Part shown: in pieces, positions 50,301 through 59,088 of the stretch
Layout: every line of letters begins with the position of its first letter
How positions within the stretch are numbered: position 1 is the first letter of the stretch
Assembly: GCA_021014325.1 (NCBI GenBank)
Contig: CM037472.1
Span: 32,264,234-32,328,233 of the forward strand
Source: Plazaster borealis
Lineage: Eukaryota > Echinodermata > Asteroidea > Forcipulatida > Labidiasteridae
Direction: 5' to 3'
DNA length: 64,000 nucleotides
Notes under the pieces: generated by a model
Told to the model about the DNA's origin: nothing
The model's input: only the letters and a program-made list of their open reading frames with translations
Database searches by the model: none
Position numbers and translations under genes: made by a program

Positions 50301-53300
50301 AAATTGGAACTGTAAGTGTTAATGGATCACGGCAATGTAGACCAGCTTTTCCCAACTGAAAAGAATTGCCCTTAGTAGGGTTGCAGGCCTGGAATTTCAT
50401 CTTTGAAAAGGCAAGGCCATTTTAATTTTGCAAAGGGCATTTCCATTGGAAAATCTTAAAGTCTATAGGAAAGTTTTAAAGGGGCACCAGGGTCAACATA
50501 GGACATTGCCTCTGTAAAGTTCTAGGTCTGGGGTTGCCTTCTGGAGGATGATTTAAGAAGACAAACTGTAGAAATATTTGTGATGTAAAGAACTGAACAA
50601 TCATGGGCCAAGATGATTTTGCCAAAATGCGATTTGGTTTTGGTTGCAGCTGCAGCCTGCAGTGACTAGCCATGAGTATGACACAAATGTACAGCGTCGA
50701 ATCCCCCAACATGATTTCCGGGCTGAACACTTTCATTTGTAACGCTCTGACAACGGCTCGCATCTGTGCCGATTTCAACGTAGGGGAACACTCACCAACG
50801 GGAAGCTTTGTCGAGAAACAAATCTCAAATGTGTCGTAGTCATCCGATGTGAAAGCAAACTTGCCCTCTAATGCATCATCCTTAGTATACAAAGTATGTC
50901 CTTTGCTGTCGCTGACCTATATTTGAGGCAATGAGCAGAAGCAAGAGAAGAATGGATAGAAGAGAAGGTATGGAAAAAAAAATGAGATGAAATTCTAAAA
51001 ACATGCTTTTACCATTACCACCAGGATTCATTCACAGTATTCAAATGAGTCAAACCGTCATCAAACAAAGTCAAACAAGTCATTAAGCAAATCTGTTGCC
51101 TCCCTTTAAAAAATGCAATACTTGTTTGATTTTCTTTGTGTGACAGAGTTGAAGTAAAGTCTTTGAATGCAAACAGATGGGAGCAATAATACATGAATGG
51201 AAAGACACAGTGATGCTATATACACCATGCATTGCTCCATGATAACTGGCAAGCATAGCGTTCTTGAATGCATTTACACCACTGACCTCGTGGTACTTTA
51301 TTCTTAAAGCAGATTTCACACACAGTGAAAAGGTCCGTTGTGAAAGCAAATTTTCCACTCTCTGCATCTTCTTTCTGGTACAGAATATTATTCCGCCTGT
51401 CCGTCACCTGTTGTAGTTTTTACAATTCTGTCATTATTTCATTTCCACAAATAATTTCTCACCTGTTTGTTTAACAAGTCTTATTTAAGGGTGGATACCA
51501 AAACTGAAAGTTATCTGTTAACTCTACACTTACAAGAGCATTTAATAAAAAATGCACCACACAAATAAGCTGTGAAATTTTATCAAATTAATTGGTCATT
51601 GGATTTTTAGGAATACACTGAATAATGCCAGTGGCTCAGGTTTCATCAGAGATTTTGTGTACGCTTCAATAATATTATATACGCTTTCTTATTTCAAGCT
51701 ATTCTGTTTTGCCTTTTTGTCATTTTGGGGAATTTGGCTGGGTGTTTGTAAAATCATTGAAAATTGCCAACGTTGTCAGGGACAGAGTTTCGCCGGGCCG
51801 CTAGTTTGTCCACAAATGTCAAAATCTTTATTAATTAAAGGAGTACAGCGCCCCTGGGTCTAGTCAACATTCTAAAAGTCTTACGACGCCAAATTTCTGT
51901 GCTAGCTGTGTCAGCGTAGAATCCTTGCTACACTGCGTCAAGTGCTACAGCATGTACAGTACACTGTGAAACAGTTGCGATAACGTAACCCTCCTCCCGA
52001 CGGCGAAGCCGGAGGGTTACGAGCCATGCTCGAACGGCAAACGGCAATCTGGTCCAACGGTTCCTGGTCATGTCGCCCCCTCGCAAAGTCGCCCCTCACA
52101 AAGTCGCCCCCTGACAGAGTCGCCCCCTAACAAAGTCGCCCCCTCAAATACAAAGTCGCCCCTTGACAAAGTCGCCCCCCGACAATGTCGCCTCCCAACA
52201 AAGTCGCCCCCCAACAATGTCGCCCCTCAACCTAGTCACCCCCCGACAATGTCGCCCCCCTCCTTTTTGTATTTGATGTCCCTGACCCTGGTAATTAAGT
52301 ACGATCCGTCAAAGCATGTAAAAATAAAGGATTCGGTAATAATGGCCGCATGTTTCAACCCGAGCAGAGTCTTTCTAAAGGGCTATTATGAACTGAACTT
52401 GCGTGCATGGTGTGGTGGGGATCATGGGTGCATACGCATTTGTGTGGGGGACCCGAAGCAGGGTTTCAATGACGGTGCGTTTTTTTGTGTGGCGTCATTA
52501 GCACGTCACTGGTGGTGGTCCCAATAGGCCTATAAAAGTTGCCGCACTTGCTCTCATTATGATGAATAAGGCCTATTCAAAATAACTTTGCTTTGTCTTT
52601 GACTTTGTCAAAGTAGAAATAATGGATTATTTTTAAACAGTATTACATAGGCAGGGGGCGACTTTGTCGGGGGGCGACTTTGTCGGGGGGCGACATTGTC
52701 GGGGGGCGACTTTGTTGGGAGGCGACATTGTCGGGGGGTGACTTTGTTAGGGGGCGACTTTGTAATTGAGGGGGCGACTTTGTTTGGGGGCGACTGTGTG
52801 GGGGGGGGCGACTTTGTGAGGGGCGACTTTGCGAGGGGGCGACATGACCGGCACCCGGTCCAACACGTACAATTTCGACAGCTAGTCAGCAGATTTGCTC
52901 CATTTTTACCACTTTTGAAAATCATGACACAAATTCTAGGAACACGAACTTGATCCTCAATGTCTAATGGATCCTTCCATATCAATCAAAATACCATTGA
53001 GGAAATATTTTGAAGAAAAAGGACAAAAACTTACCCCGAGCGAAAGAGTAAAAAATGTCCCAGGTTGGATGAGAATTTGAATCTGAGTGGGGCGCACGGA
53101 GCTTCGGCTGTGTGTGCAGGTCAACGGGGTCAACGGTCTCAGCGCTGCGCGCGTGTGGTGACTCTTTCGCTCCGGGATCTGGTAAGTTTTTGTCCTTTTT
53201 CTTCAAAATATTTCCTCAAAATATTTCCGCCAATAGCGCGCGGGGGGGCGGTTCGTGGGCTAAAATCAGGTGTTCGTGGCACGCGCTATTGGCGAGTTGA

Positions 53301-53936
53301 ATGAGCGGGTCGTCGGCCGCGCTGTGCGTGAAAGGTAAACGAGAAACGTCTTGCACCAAGACCATAGCGCATTAGCAAAATCGCGGATGCCGGGCAGTCA
53401 AACCGTGTCAGGAACACCGCCGATTTTCTTCATAAATTACACCAAAACGAGCAAGCTCTTTTTCGAATTAATGTGCTGTCCACAAATGAGCTACAATAAG
53501 TGACAACTGGGGAAAAAGTCTCGGCATAAAAACGTGAGTTTCTTTTCGAAAACAAATGTCACCTCCTGGAGGTACGTGGGCGTAGGGCCAAGGATCGGAG
53601 GAAGTCCAGAGAATTTGGCACTATTAATGGGGCTAACAGAAAACAATCAATTTTGTTCAACTTTTCATTTTTCTGATTATAAATAATAATAATTCATGAA
53701 CTAATCTATCGACAAGACTGAAGGTCCTTGATAATCCTAGTACTTACAAGTAATAATGTTTTATGTCCCGGTGCACCGCTCAGTTTGTAGTCCCCTGTCA
53801 CAAGAACATCTTTATGGATCTCTTCTTGCAGACATTTTTTCACATTTGGTGGCAGCATAAACGAAAGGCATCTCACTTGTGAAACCGTACAACACAGCAC
53901 TGCCAAAAACGCGACTACAAAACCAGTCGGATTCAT
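47180..53936 (-). CDS. TMED10: TMED10 (p24 delta family, ER-Golgi cargo receptor) with alternative exon 2
   Basis: Type I membrane protein of COPI/COPII vesicles. Exons: 1 53748-53936; 2a 51287-51407 or 2b 50796-50916; 3 48644-48714; 4 48067-48193; 5 47180-47301. Product about 209 aa (human TMED10 219). Signal peptide at residues 1-22 ([16 protein letters not shown]), then a GOLD domain ([20 protein letters not shown]), the coiled-coil [20 protein letters not shown], the conserved [12 protein letters not shown], a transmembrane segment ([20 protein letters not shown]) and cytosolic tail [14 protein letters not shown], with the aromatic COPII motif (YF for FF) and C-terminal KKxx COPI signal. 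All splice borders are GT-AG and phases join. Exons 2a and 2b have equal length and phase, so only one can be used at a time. Divergent from MRPL33; intron 3 holds an antisense tRNA-Sec. Confidence 0.95.
48067..48193 (-). CDS. TMED10: TMED10 exon 4 (coiled coil)
   Basis: 127 nt; [20 protein letters not shown] to [17 protein letters not shown]. Acceptor TATGCAG, donor CAATG|GTAAGA; phase 1. Confidence 0.96.
48414..48421 (+). promoter_or_regulatory. TATA box of the tRNA-Sec gene
   Basis: TTTTATAG at -30 to -23 relative to the tRNA 5' end. Animal tRNA-Sec genes use an upstream TATA plus a proximal sequence element; the PSE would be expected at about 48374-48395 but cannot be recognised without species data. 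Confidence 0.7.
48444..48530 (+). tRNA. Selenocysteine tRNA (anticodon TCA), 87 nt
   Basis: Acceptor GCCCGGA pairs with the 3' TTCGGGC; the gene ends in G as in animal tRNA-Sec. The anticodon arm GCAGACTTCAAATCTGT puts TCA at 48479-48481. There is a long variable arm (CCGATTAGCGTCGG) and a T arm with GGTTCAATTCC. Length is exactly the 87 nt without CCA of animal tRNA-Sec, and the sequence is very close to the human gene. A TTTTATAG box sits at -30, and TTTTT termination follows directly, as expected for the type 3 Pol III promoter of this gene. It decodes UGA as Sec in selenoprotein mRNAs. Located antisense in intron 3 of TMED10. Confidence 0.96.
48532..48536 (+). terminator. Pol III terminator of tRNA-Sec
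   Basis: TTTTT two bases after the last tRNA nucleotide. Confidence 0.85.
48644..48714 (-). CDS. TMED10: TMED10 exon 3
   Basis: 71 nt; [23 protein letters not shown]. Acceptor AACTAG|GAA, donor GAAGAT|GTGAGT; the VEAK.YE motif is conserved in p24-delta proteins. Confidence 0.95.
49219..49640 (+). repeat. tRNA-derived SINE family A, full-length reference copy
   Basis: Head GTGTCGTGGCCGAGCGGATA with GGGTTCCAATCCCAGTCGTG, central CTTCGTCCTTCGGATGGGAC and GGGGTTCGCCCCGGTGTTCC, 3' end AGCGCCTTGAGCGTCACTGA...GCGCTATATAAGAAGCCACT and (ATT)n. The best-preserved copy in the window; TMED10 intron 2. Confidence 0.92.
50386..50533. repeat. Dispersed AGGCCTGGAATTTCATCTTT repeat, second copy
   Basis: Counterpart of 17165-17312; lies in TMED10 intron 2 downstream of exon 2b. 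Confidence 0.75.
50796..50916 (-). CDS. TMED10: TMED10 alternative exon 2b
   Basis: 121 nt; [20 protein letters not shown] through [13 protein letters not shown] to KLPV. Closer to human TMED10 (KITDSAGHILYSKEDATKGK, MFEVCF). Acceptor AATATAG|GTC, donor GTTG|GTGAGT. Confidence 0.95.
51287..51407 (-). CDS. TMED10: TMED10 alternative exon 2a
   Basis: 121 nt; [20 protein letters not shown] through [13 protein letters not shown] to KVPR. Acceptor CAACAG|GTG, donor CGAG|GTCAGT. About 50 percent identical in protein to exon 2b. It has one Cys more (CEIC) than 2b. Confidence 0.88.
51972..52874. mobile_element. GTAACCCTCC-hairpin element interrupted by a foldback element
   Basis: 51974-52058 plus 52857-52874 match the left 90 bp of the element at 61701-62010 (GCGATAACGTAACCCTCC, GGAGGGTTACGAGCCA, GGCAAACGGCAATCTGGTCC, ACGTACAATT). 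The match is split by the foldback insertion. Confidence 0.75.
52059..52856. mobile_element. Foldback (TU-like) transposon, 798 bp, 8-bp target duplication
   Basis: Outer ends GGTTCCTGGTCATGTCGCCC and, inverted, GGGTGCCGGTCATGTCGCCC. Arms of about 200 bp (52059-52262 and 52655-52856) are built of roughly 17-bp units of the type CAAAGTCGCCCCCTAA. GGTCCAAC is duplicated at 52051-52058 and 52857-52864. The centre (52263-52654) has no recognisable transposase; an ORF at 52249-52527 shows no domain. The build matches sea-urchin TU elements, which also have repeat-built arms and 8-bp duplications. Confidence 0.88.
52999..53215. mobile_element. MITE with 40-bp inverted ends
   Basis: Left TTGAGGAAATATTTTGAAGA...GGACAAAAACTTACC, right GGTAAGTTTTTGTCC...TCTTCAAAATATTTCCTCAA. 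Interior (53040-53185) is related, inverted, to 61797-61940. TMED10 intron 1. Confidence 0.85.
53748..53936 (-). CDS. TMED10: TMED10 exon 1
   Basis: 63 codons, signal peptide plus start of the GOLD domain, ending [13 protein letters not shown]. Donor CTT|GTAAGT, phase 0. The start Met is the only one giving a signal peptide of normal length. Confidence 0.95.
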
Positions 53937-54750
53937 GGTTCAGCCGTGATGAGAAAATGTTTCAACTGTCTGCACACCTCGGTACAACCCGGGGTTTCAG
54001 GAATAACTTTCAAAAATTGATGATTTCTACTGCCAAAGGGTGAAATATCCAGACTTTATTTGCCAACCTGGCACCCCGAAGCTAGATCTGCAACCGGTCG
54101 ACGACAACTCACGATGTGCATAAATTATTACGTCACAACAGTTGATGAATATTAAGTATGCAGTCTTCACTTGCTATTTTAATAAAATTTATCAATAGAA
54201 AAATGAGATTTACTCAATTTTACCAAAAAGAAACCAATCATTACAGTTTAGTTATTACCGAGTGTTATTTTGGAGCAATTGATAGAAATTCTGTAATTTA
54301 TTATTCATTATTTAAATGTAGTCACGCCTACTTGTGAATGCTTTTTATTTAGGAAACGTGGCGCTCGCGAATAAGGGACGCATGGTGACTCCGAATAACC
54401 GAATTCGGTTGTTCGGTTTGCCCTGCATGCTTGGGTCGTCTTGGTTTTTGTTATCAGGCAGTCTGGATTCCTTTTTTATTTTCAGAGGATTTCAGCACGA
54501 AACATTCAGGATGCTAGATCTATACGCACACTCTTAACATCGTTCTCAAAATTAATCATTTTGAGAGCTCGCTCCCATTCGATTTGAATTATCTTTATAC
54601 TGACAGGAAAACATCTGGGTACGAGTGAGATAAAGCTGAAAACTCGACTTTGTTCATCTGGCTGTGTGTGGGGAATCGTATCAAGAAGAACGACATTGTC
54701 ATTATTTATCACATAATTCGAGCTGGATCGGCTCTCACCATTTCAACAAA
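53937..54750. promoter_or_regulatory. Intergenic region between divergent TMED10 and MRPL33
   Basis: 814 bp separate the two start codons. No repeats recognised except an ORF-like stretch at 54334-54537 without domain. Both promoters must lie here or in 5' UTR introns; a shared promoter is possible but not shown. Confidence 0.5.
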
Positions 54751-54772
54751 ATGTTTTTGAGTTTGTGTAGAA
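54751..54772 (+). CDS. MRPL33: MRPL33 exon 1
   Basis: 22 nt, MFLSLCR plus one base; strong donor A|GTAAGT. An alternative GT at 54767 would also keep the frame but is weaker. Confidence 0.8.
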
Positions 54773-57700
54773 GTAAGTAAAGTGTATGTATTTTTTTTTC
54801 TTTTTTTTTCTTTAGGGTAGGTAGACCCAGCCAGTCTGCCATCTGCCAGTAACTGAAACCATGGAGGAAGAATAGGCCTAACTGAACAAATAAATACAGA
54901 CAGTGAAATGATCATCAACTTTGTGAAATCACTCGAGGCGACTTTAATTGTAGGGGGGGCGACTCTGTCAGTAGGGAGGGGCGACTTTGAGAGGGGGCGA
55001 CTTTGCTGGGGCGACTTTGTCGGGGGCGACTCTGTCTGGAGGAGTTTGGGCGACTTTCTTTGAGAGGGGGGCGAGTTTGTATGTGAAGGGCGACTTTGCT
55101 GGGGGGGGGCGACTTTGTAGTTGGCAACTTTGCTGGGGAGCGTGTTGACTGGATGACTGGCATTCCAATTTTAAATAGGATAGCGTGCCCGTGGTATCAG
55201 AAAATTTAAATTACTTTTCACAGTGCCAAATCTGAAGTCGCGAAAATTTATTAAAAATATTTTTGAAAAAGCATAAATTTTATTCGACCAGACAAATTTT
55301 GGCTAGCCTTTTTTTCAAAAAGTGCCATTTTTACCCTAAATGTTGTTCTGTCCTTTGAAATGTCTGTGTCCGGATCCTGTTCCACTTTTTTTTTAAAGAT
55401 TGACATTAAAAGTAAATTTTCAGTAGCACCTCAAAAACAATAACAAAATGCTGGCGTCCAAATAAGGGACGGGGGAAAAGAAAAAAAAATTAAAAAGAAA
55501 TTGTAAAAGGGCACCCATAATATGTATGTTTAACACAAAATGTGTACAAATTTCATTTCAAAAGGTGGTAGGCCCTAGTGTTTTTGAGACATTACCTAAA
55601 ATCTGGGGCGGTTATAATCTGAGGGAGATGCAAATTTGGAATACACAATCTGAGAAACGATCTGTCAATAATGCTTCTCAGATTCAAATTTTTGGGATAA
55701 AAACTGATATTATTTGTATAGTTTATCAAAATGCATTATACTATCCAAAGCTGCTGTACTTCTTACCAAGTAAATTTTTATTGCCATTAATTTTCAAAGT
55801 CATTACCAAATGTATACAGACCCTTTAAGATACTTGTGCCCATGAAACAGTTGAGAGTTTCAATTATGTACATTGAGAAATTGAGAATTTGTGAAGTTAG
55901 TGCCCTCTAAGTTCTAATAATTGTCTTTTTTCTTTTCTCTTTCATTTAATTCTTAACAGTGGCCAAAAAAAGCAAGTGAGTATACATGTTCCTTTGATTA
56001 TTTAAAGTTCCAACATCCAACAGCTATGTTTATTAATTTTAAGGTCTCTAGCACTTGGGTCTTGTTCCCATAGTATGTATGTGCTCTGACGCAGTACTGT
56101 CATTGAATATTTACAATATTGTACAATGCTGCTTGCCTTCTTTTGTCCAGGGCCCAATTTCATAGAGCTGCTTAAGCACAAACAGTAGCTAAGCATAACA
56201 AATTAAACTTGCCAGCCCAAAAATCATGTACCATCATGTACCATCTTATGTGACTGGTTAATCCTGCTCATTCTTGCTTAGCAGGAAAATGTTAAGCAAT
56301 TTTGTTGGCTTCAGCAGCTGTATGAAATACAGGTTTTTACCTTGAGCCCCTTTATTTGTTTACAACCTAACATCAATCTTGTTACTTGCATTCAAGTCAA
56401 TAAAGCTAAAGAGAGACAAAGGGACAGTAGATAGTCTGACACCCTTTATGGCATGAAAGTTAAAACTAACTTTGGTGTATAGATAGAAGATTATTCACAT
56501 GAGCTTACTGCAGACAAACCATAGAGTTATTTAAGAACTAGTGGGCTTACAAAACCATCTGACATAGCCCCGGCAAGAGGAATTTTTGGCTGCTGAGGAA
56601 ACGGTGCAACACACCTCAAGCATCATGTGACATTTTCATTTCTCAAGCAATTTACCTATAAGGATTGGGACAGTCCAACTACATAGCGAGTACAGCGTCC
56701 TCCCTTAACAGTGGTCCGCTGGTAAAATGCCAGTTAAAACTTCTGAGGACCGGTCCAAATTCTGTCCAAGTGGTTCCAGCTGGCTAGCTCATTTCATCCC
56801 AAAGCTCTGTGTAAAACCAGTCATGCTGGGAATGTTCATATGGTTTCAAACTCAAAATCCCATACAAATGACAGTGTTAAATAAAAGAAAACCTAAACAA
56901 AAAGCTGGTGGACTCGTGAAATGACGAGCTAGCTGGCTAGTCACTGAACAAATTTAAGAGTGAACCCTGGTGTGTTTCCTCTGTTTTTTTCCATGTACAT
57001 TTTTGCAACACTGTGCCGCAGACAAAACCTAAATTATTTTTTCACTATAATATAGTATGCACATTATGCCTTGATTGTATGCATTTTGATGTATTTTTAC
57101 GTGGTCCCTTTCATCAGAAATGTTCTTGTGATGTTAAGAAGTGCAGCAGGAACTGGTATTGAAGTAACCTCAAAGCGGGCCCGCCTTGGTGACAAAATGG
57201 TTCGTCTTATTTACGACCCTGTAGGTATGTATGAATTTAACACTGATTACAAGTTAAAAATGGATAGGCACATGGTATTTTAACATGTCACTCTGTTAGG
57301 CGTCAGGAATAGCGTCCATGAAGTCTTATTTCAAAATCAGTTATTCCCTTTCAACCTAAAGTATCTTTCAAGGCTGTGGAAAGTACTGACTGACTATACA
57401 GTTCTTTACACACATCGGTGTATGGGTAAAACCAAATAATATTCTTCATCCCTGATGCAAATTTAACATCTATTAATTTGTTGCGGTACTCGCTGCTAAA
57501 ATATTGGATTCAAACTGCCTCTAGCTATCTGGGAATCTCGGTGGTCTAGTGGTTAGACATCTGCTGTAGAATCGACAATGGTCATGGGTTCGAGTCCCAC
57601 CCAAGTAATATGCCCGGCGATTTTTCTTTTCATAGGATTCGGGAAAATACAGTGCTTAACGCACATCGGTGCATGGTTAAAAAAAACTGTTCCCCGCACA

Positions 57701-58027
57701 ACAAGCAAGATGCATATAGAACTTTTACACAACAATATGCTTGTTTATGGGCCATTTGTTCGCTAGTTCACAGAGCCGGTCTTTATATCACATGTTGATA
57801 CACCCCCATGTGACCAGTCTTTGACCAATCAGAGTGCATAAACTCTCTGAGAGATGTATTTCTTAATACTCTTTATGCCCCATGCACTTATTACATTTAT
57901 TTCTAAATAGTTGTTTAAATCTTTTGAATGACTGAAGTCCTAATGATGTTTTTTGCTATAACTGTTTTCATTTTCAGTGAAGCAGCGTGTTTTGTTCGTA
58001 GAGCACAGGAAAATCAGGTCGATGTAG
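54751..58027 (+). CDS. MRPL33: Mitochondrial ribosomal protein L33 (bL33m), four exons
   Basis: Exons 54751-54772, 55960-55975, 57118-57224 and 57978-58027; 64 aa plus stop (human MRPL33 is 65 aa). Starts MFLSLCRMAKKSKNVLVMLR (human MFLSAVFFAKSKSKN), then SAAGTG, TSKRARLGDKMVRLIYDP and VKQRVLFVEHRKIRSM. This is the small basic L33 protein of the mitochondrial large subunit; the SAAGTG and (V/L)..YDPVV...VLF.E..KI motifs are family hallmarks. All junctions are GT-AG (AGAA|GTAAGT, AGCAA|GTGAGT, GTAG|GTATGT) and phases fit. Exon 2 is only 16 nt. Start taken at 54751 because it gives the conserved MFLS. A poly(A) signal candidate AATAAA lies at about 59410. Confidence 0.93.
54938..55150. repeat. 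GGGGCGACTTTG repeat array (foldback arm)
   Basis: About ten 15-20-bp units of GGGGCGACTTTG type, like one arm of 52059-52856, with no inverted partner nearby. MRPL33 intron 1. Confidence 0.8.
55960..55975 (+). CDS. MRPL33: MRPL33 exon 2 (microexon, 16 nt)
   Basis: TGGCCAAAAAAAGCAA between TTAACAG and GTGAGT; codes the conserved AKKSK basic patch. Confidence 0.85.
56150..56335. mobile_element. MITE, GGGCCCAATTTCATA family, copy 3
   Basis: Left GGGCCCAATTTCATAGAGCT well kept; right end decayed (AGCAGCTGTATGAAATACAG). MRPL33 intron 2. Confidence 0.75.
56690..56950. repeat. Dispersed GGTCCGCTGGTAAAATGCCA repeat
   Basis: Related, inverted, to 45500-45755 (shared AACAGTGGTCCGCTG, TTCTGAGGACC, GGCTGGCTAG words). 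Confidence 0.6.
57118..57224 (+). CDS. MRPL33: MRPL33 exon 3
   Basis: 107 nt; completes Lys then NVLVMLRSAAGTGIEVTSKR to IYDPV. Acceptor TTTCATCAG, donor GTAG|GTATGT. Confidence 0.95.
57536..57700 (+). repeat. tRNA-derived SINE family B
   Basis: Head TCGGTGGTCTAGTGGTTAGA and GGTCATGGGTTCGAGTCCCA, body ACACATCGGTG.ATGGTTAAA. MRPL33 intron 3; related flank at 57370-57520. Confidence 0.78.
57978..58027 (+). CDS. MRPL33: MRPL33 exon 4
   Basis: 50 nt; VKQRVLFVEHRKIRSM and TAG. Acceptor CATTTTCAG. Confidence 0.95.
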
Positions 58028-59048
58028 CAAGAAAGTGAAGATGTAACAATGACAATGTAAATAGTAAACTCTATTGACACTTATGGATGACGGGCATGAT
58101 GGTGGTCACACGAGGCACCAAGATTCATACTCTAACATGATGTGGAGTTGCACACCGGTGTGCTGCGTTTAATTGTGCACTCTATTTGATTGGAGACAAA
58201 GGATTATCATTCAGCGAAACTCCTGCCCTTTTCCGGTCTGGAAAGATGCAAAATGATCGATGGAGCAGTGCCGAGTATTATGGAGCCTCTAGTTGAATCC
58301 ATACAGCGTGATATTCGTAGATGGTCTTCAATTTGCAGAGCTTGCCATAACAAGGGTTTCTGTTGAACTGCACAAAGTCGCATCATTTTCAAGAGGCTTG
58401 ATAAAAAAGATCAATTCTGTGATAAAGGTCTTTTTCCTTGTATTCATTGCAATGATGAACAATCGAGAGCTGCTGAAGAAGGGCACATCCCACCCCCCCC
58501 TTTTTGCTGGATAAACTGATGAGTTCTACCATTTCTAAAGGTTGTAAATTATATGTGTGTTAACTCTCCACCTCGGTAGGGAGTTTTCAAATGCACTGAT
58601 GCAATCAAAGAATTACAGCTCTGAGTTTTTGTCAGTTTTTTAAAACTTTATAATAAGAATTACATCAAGTAAACGGTATTTTTGTTAATCCTGAATTAGG
58701 ATTAATACTTTAGTGTACATAACATCACTGGGAGCCTTGCTCAACCTCAGGGCATCTGAACCCCAGGCTGTTCCGTTGTTTACTACTATGCTGGCATTAC
58801 ACAATTCTGGTACTCTGGATATTCATCATAATCAAACAAAGCTTGTCATGTTTCAGCTGCTAAAAGGGAATTTTCTTATGCCAAGCATGGTGAGTTTAGT
58901 TGTGCTGAAATCTGTGCAACAGAACTGAGCAAAATCTGCCATTGGATTCTGAAGGATTTGGGGGAAATTATCTCACTTTGAGGTCAACTCTAACTGCCCT
59001 GAATTGTCCACAATACCTCTCATGGTTTAGCTTGAGTTGATTGAATGG

Positions 59049-59088
<40 letters not shown>

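Noticed and set aside
52249..52527. 92-aa ORF in the centre of the foldback element as a transposase
   Set aside because: Begins inside the repeat arm and shows no DDE or zinc-finger motif.
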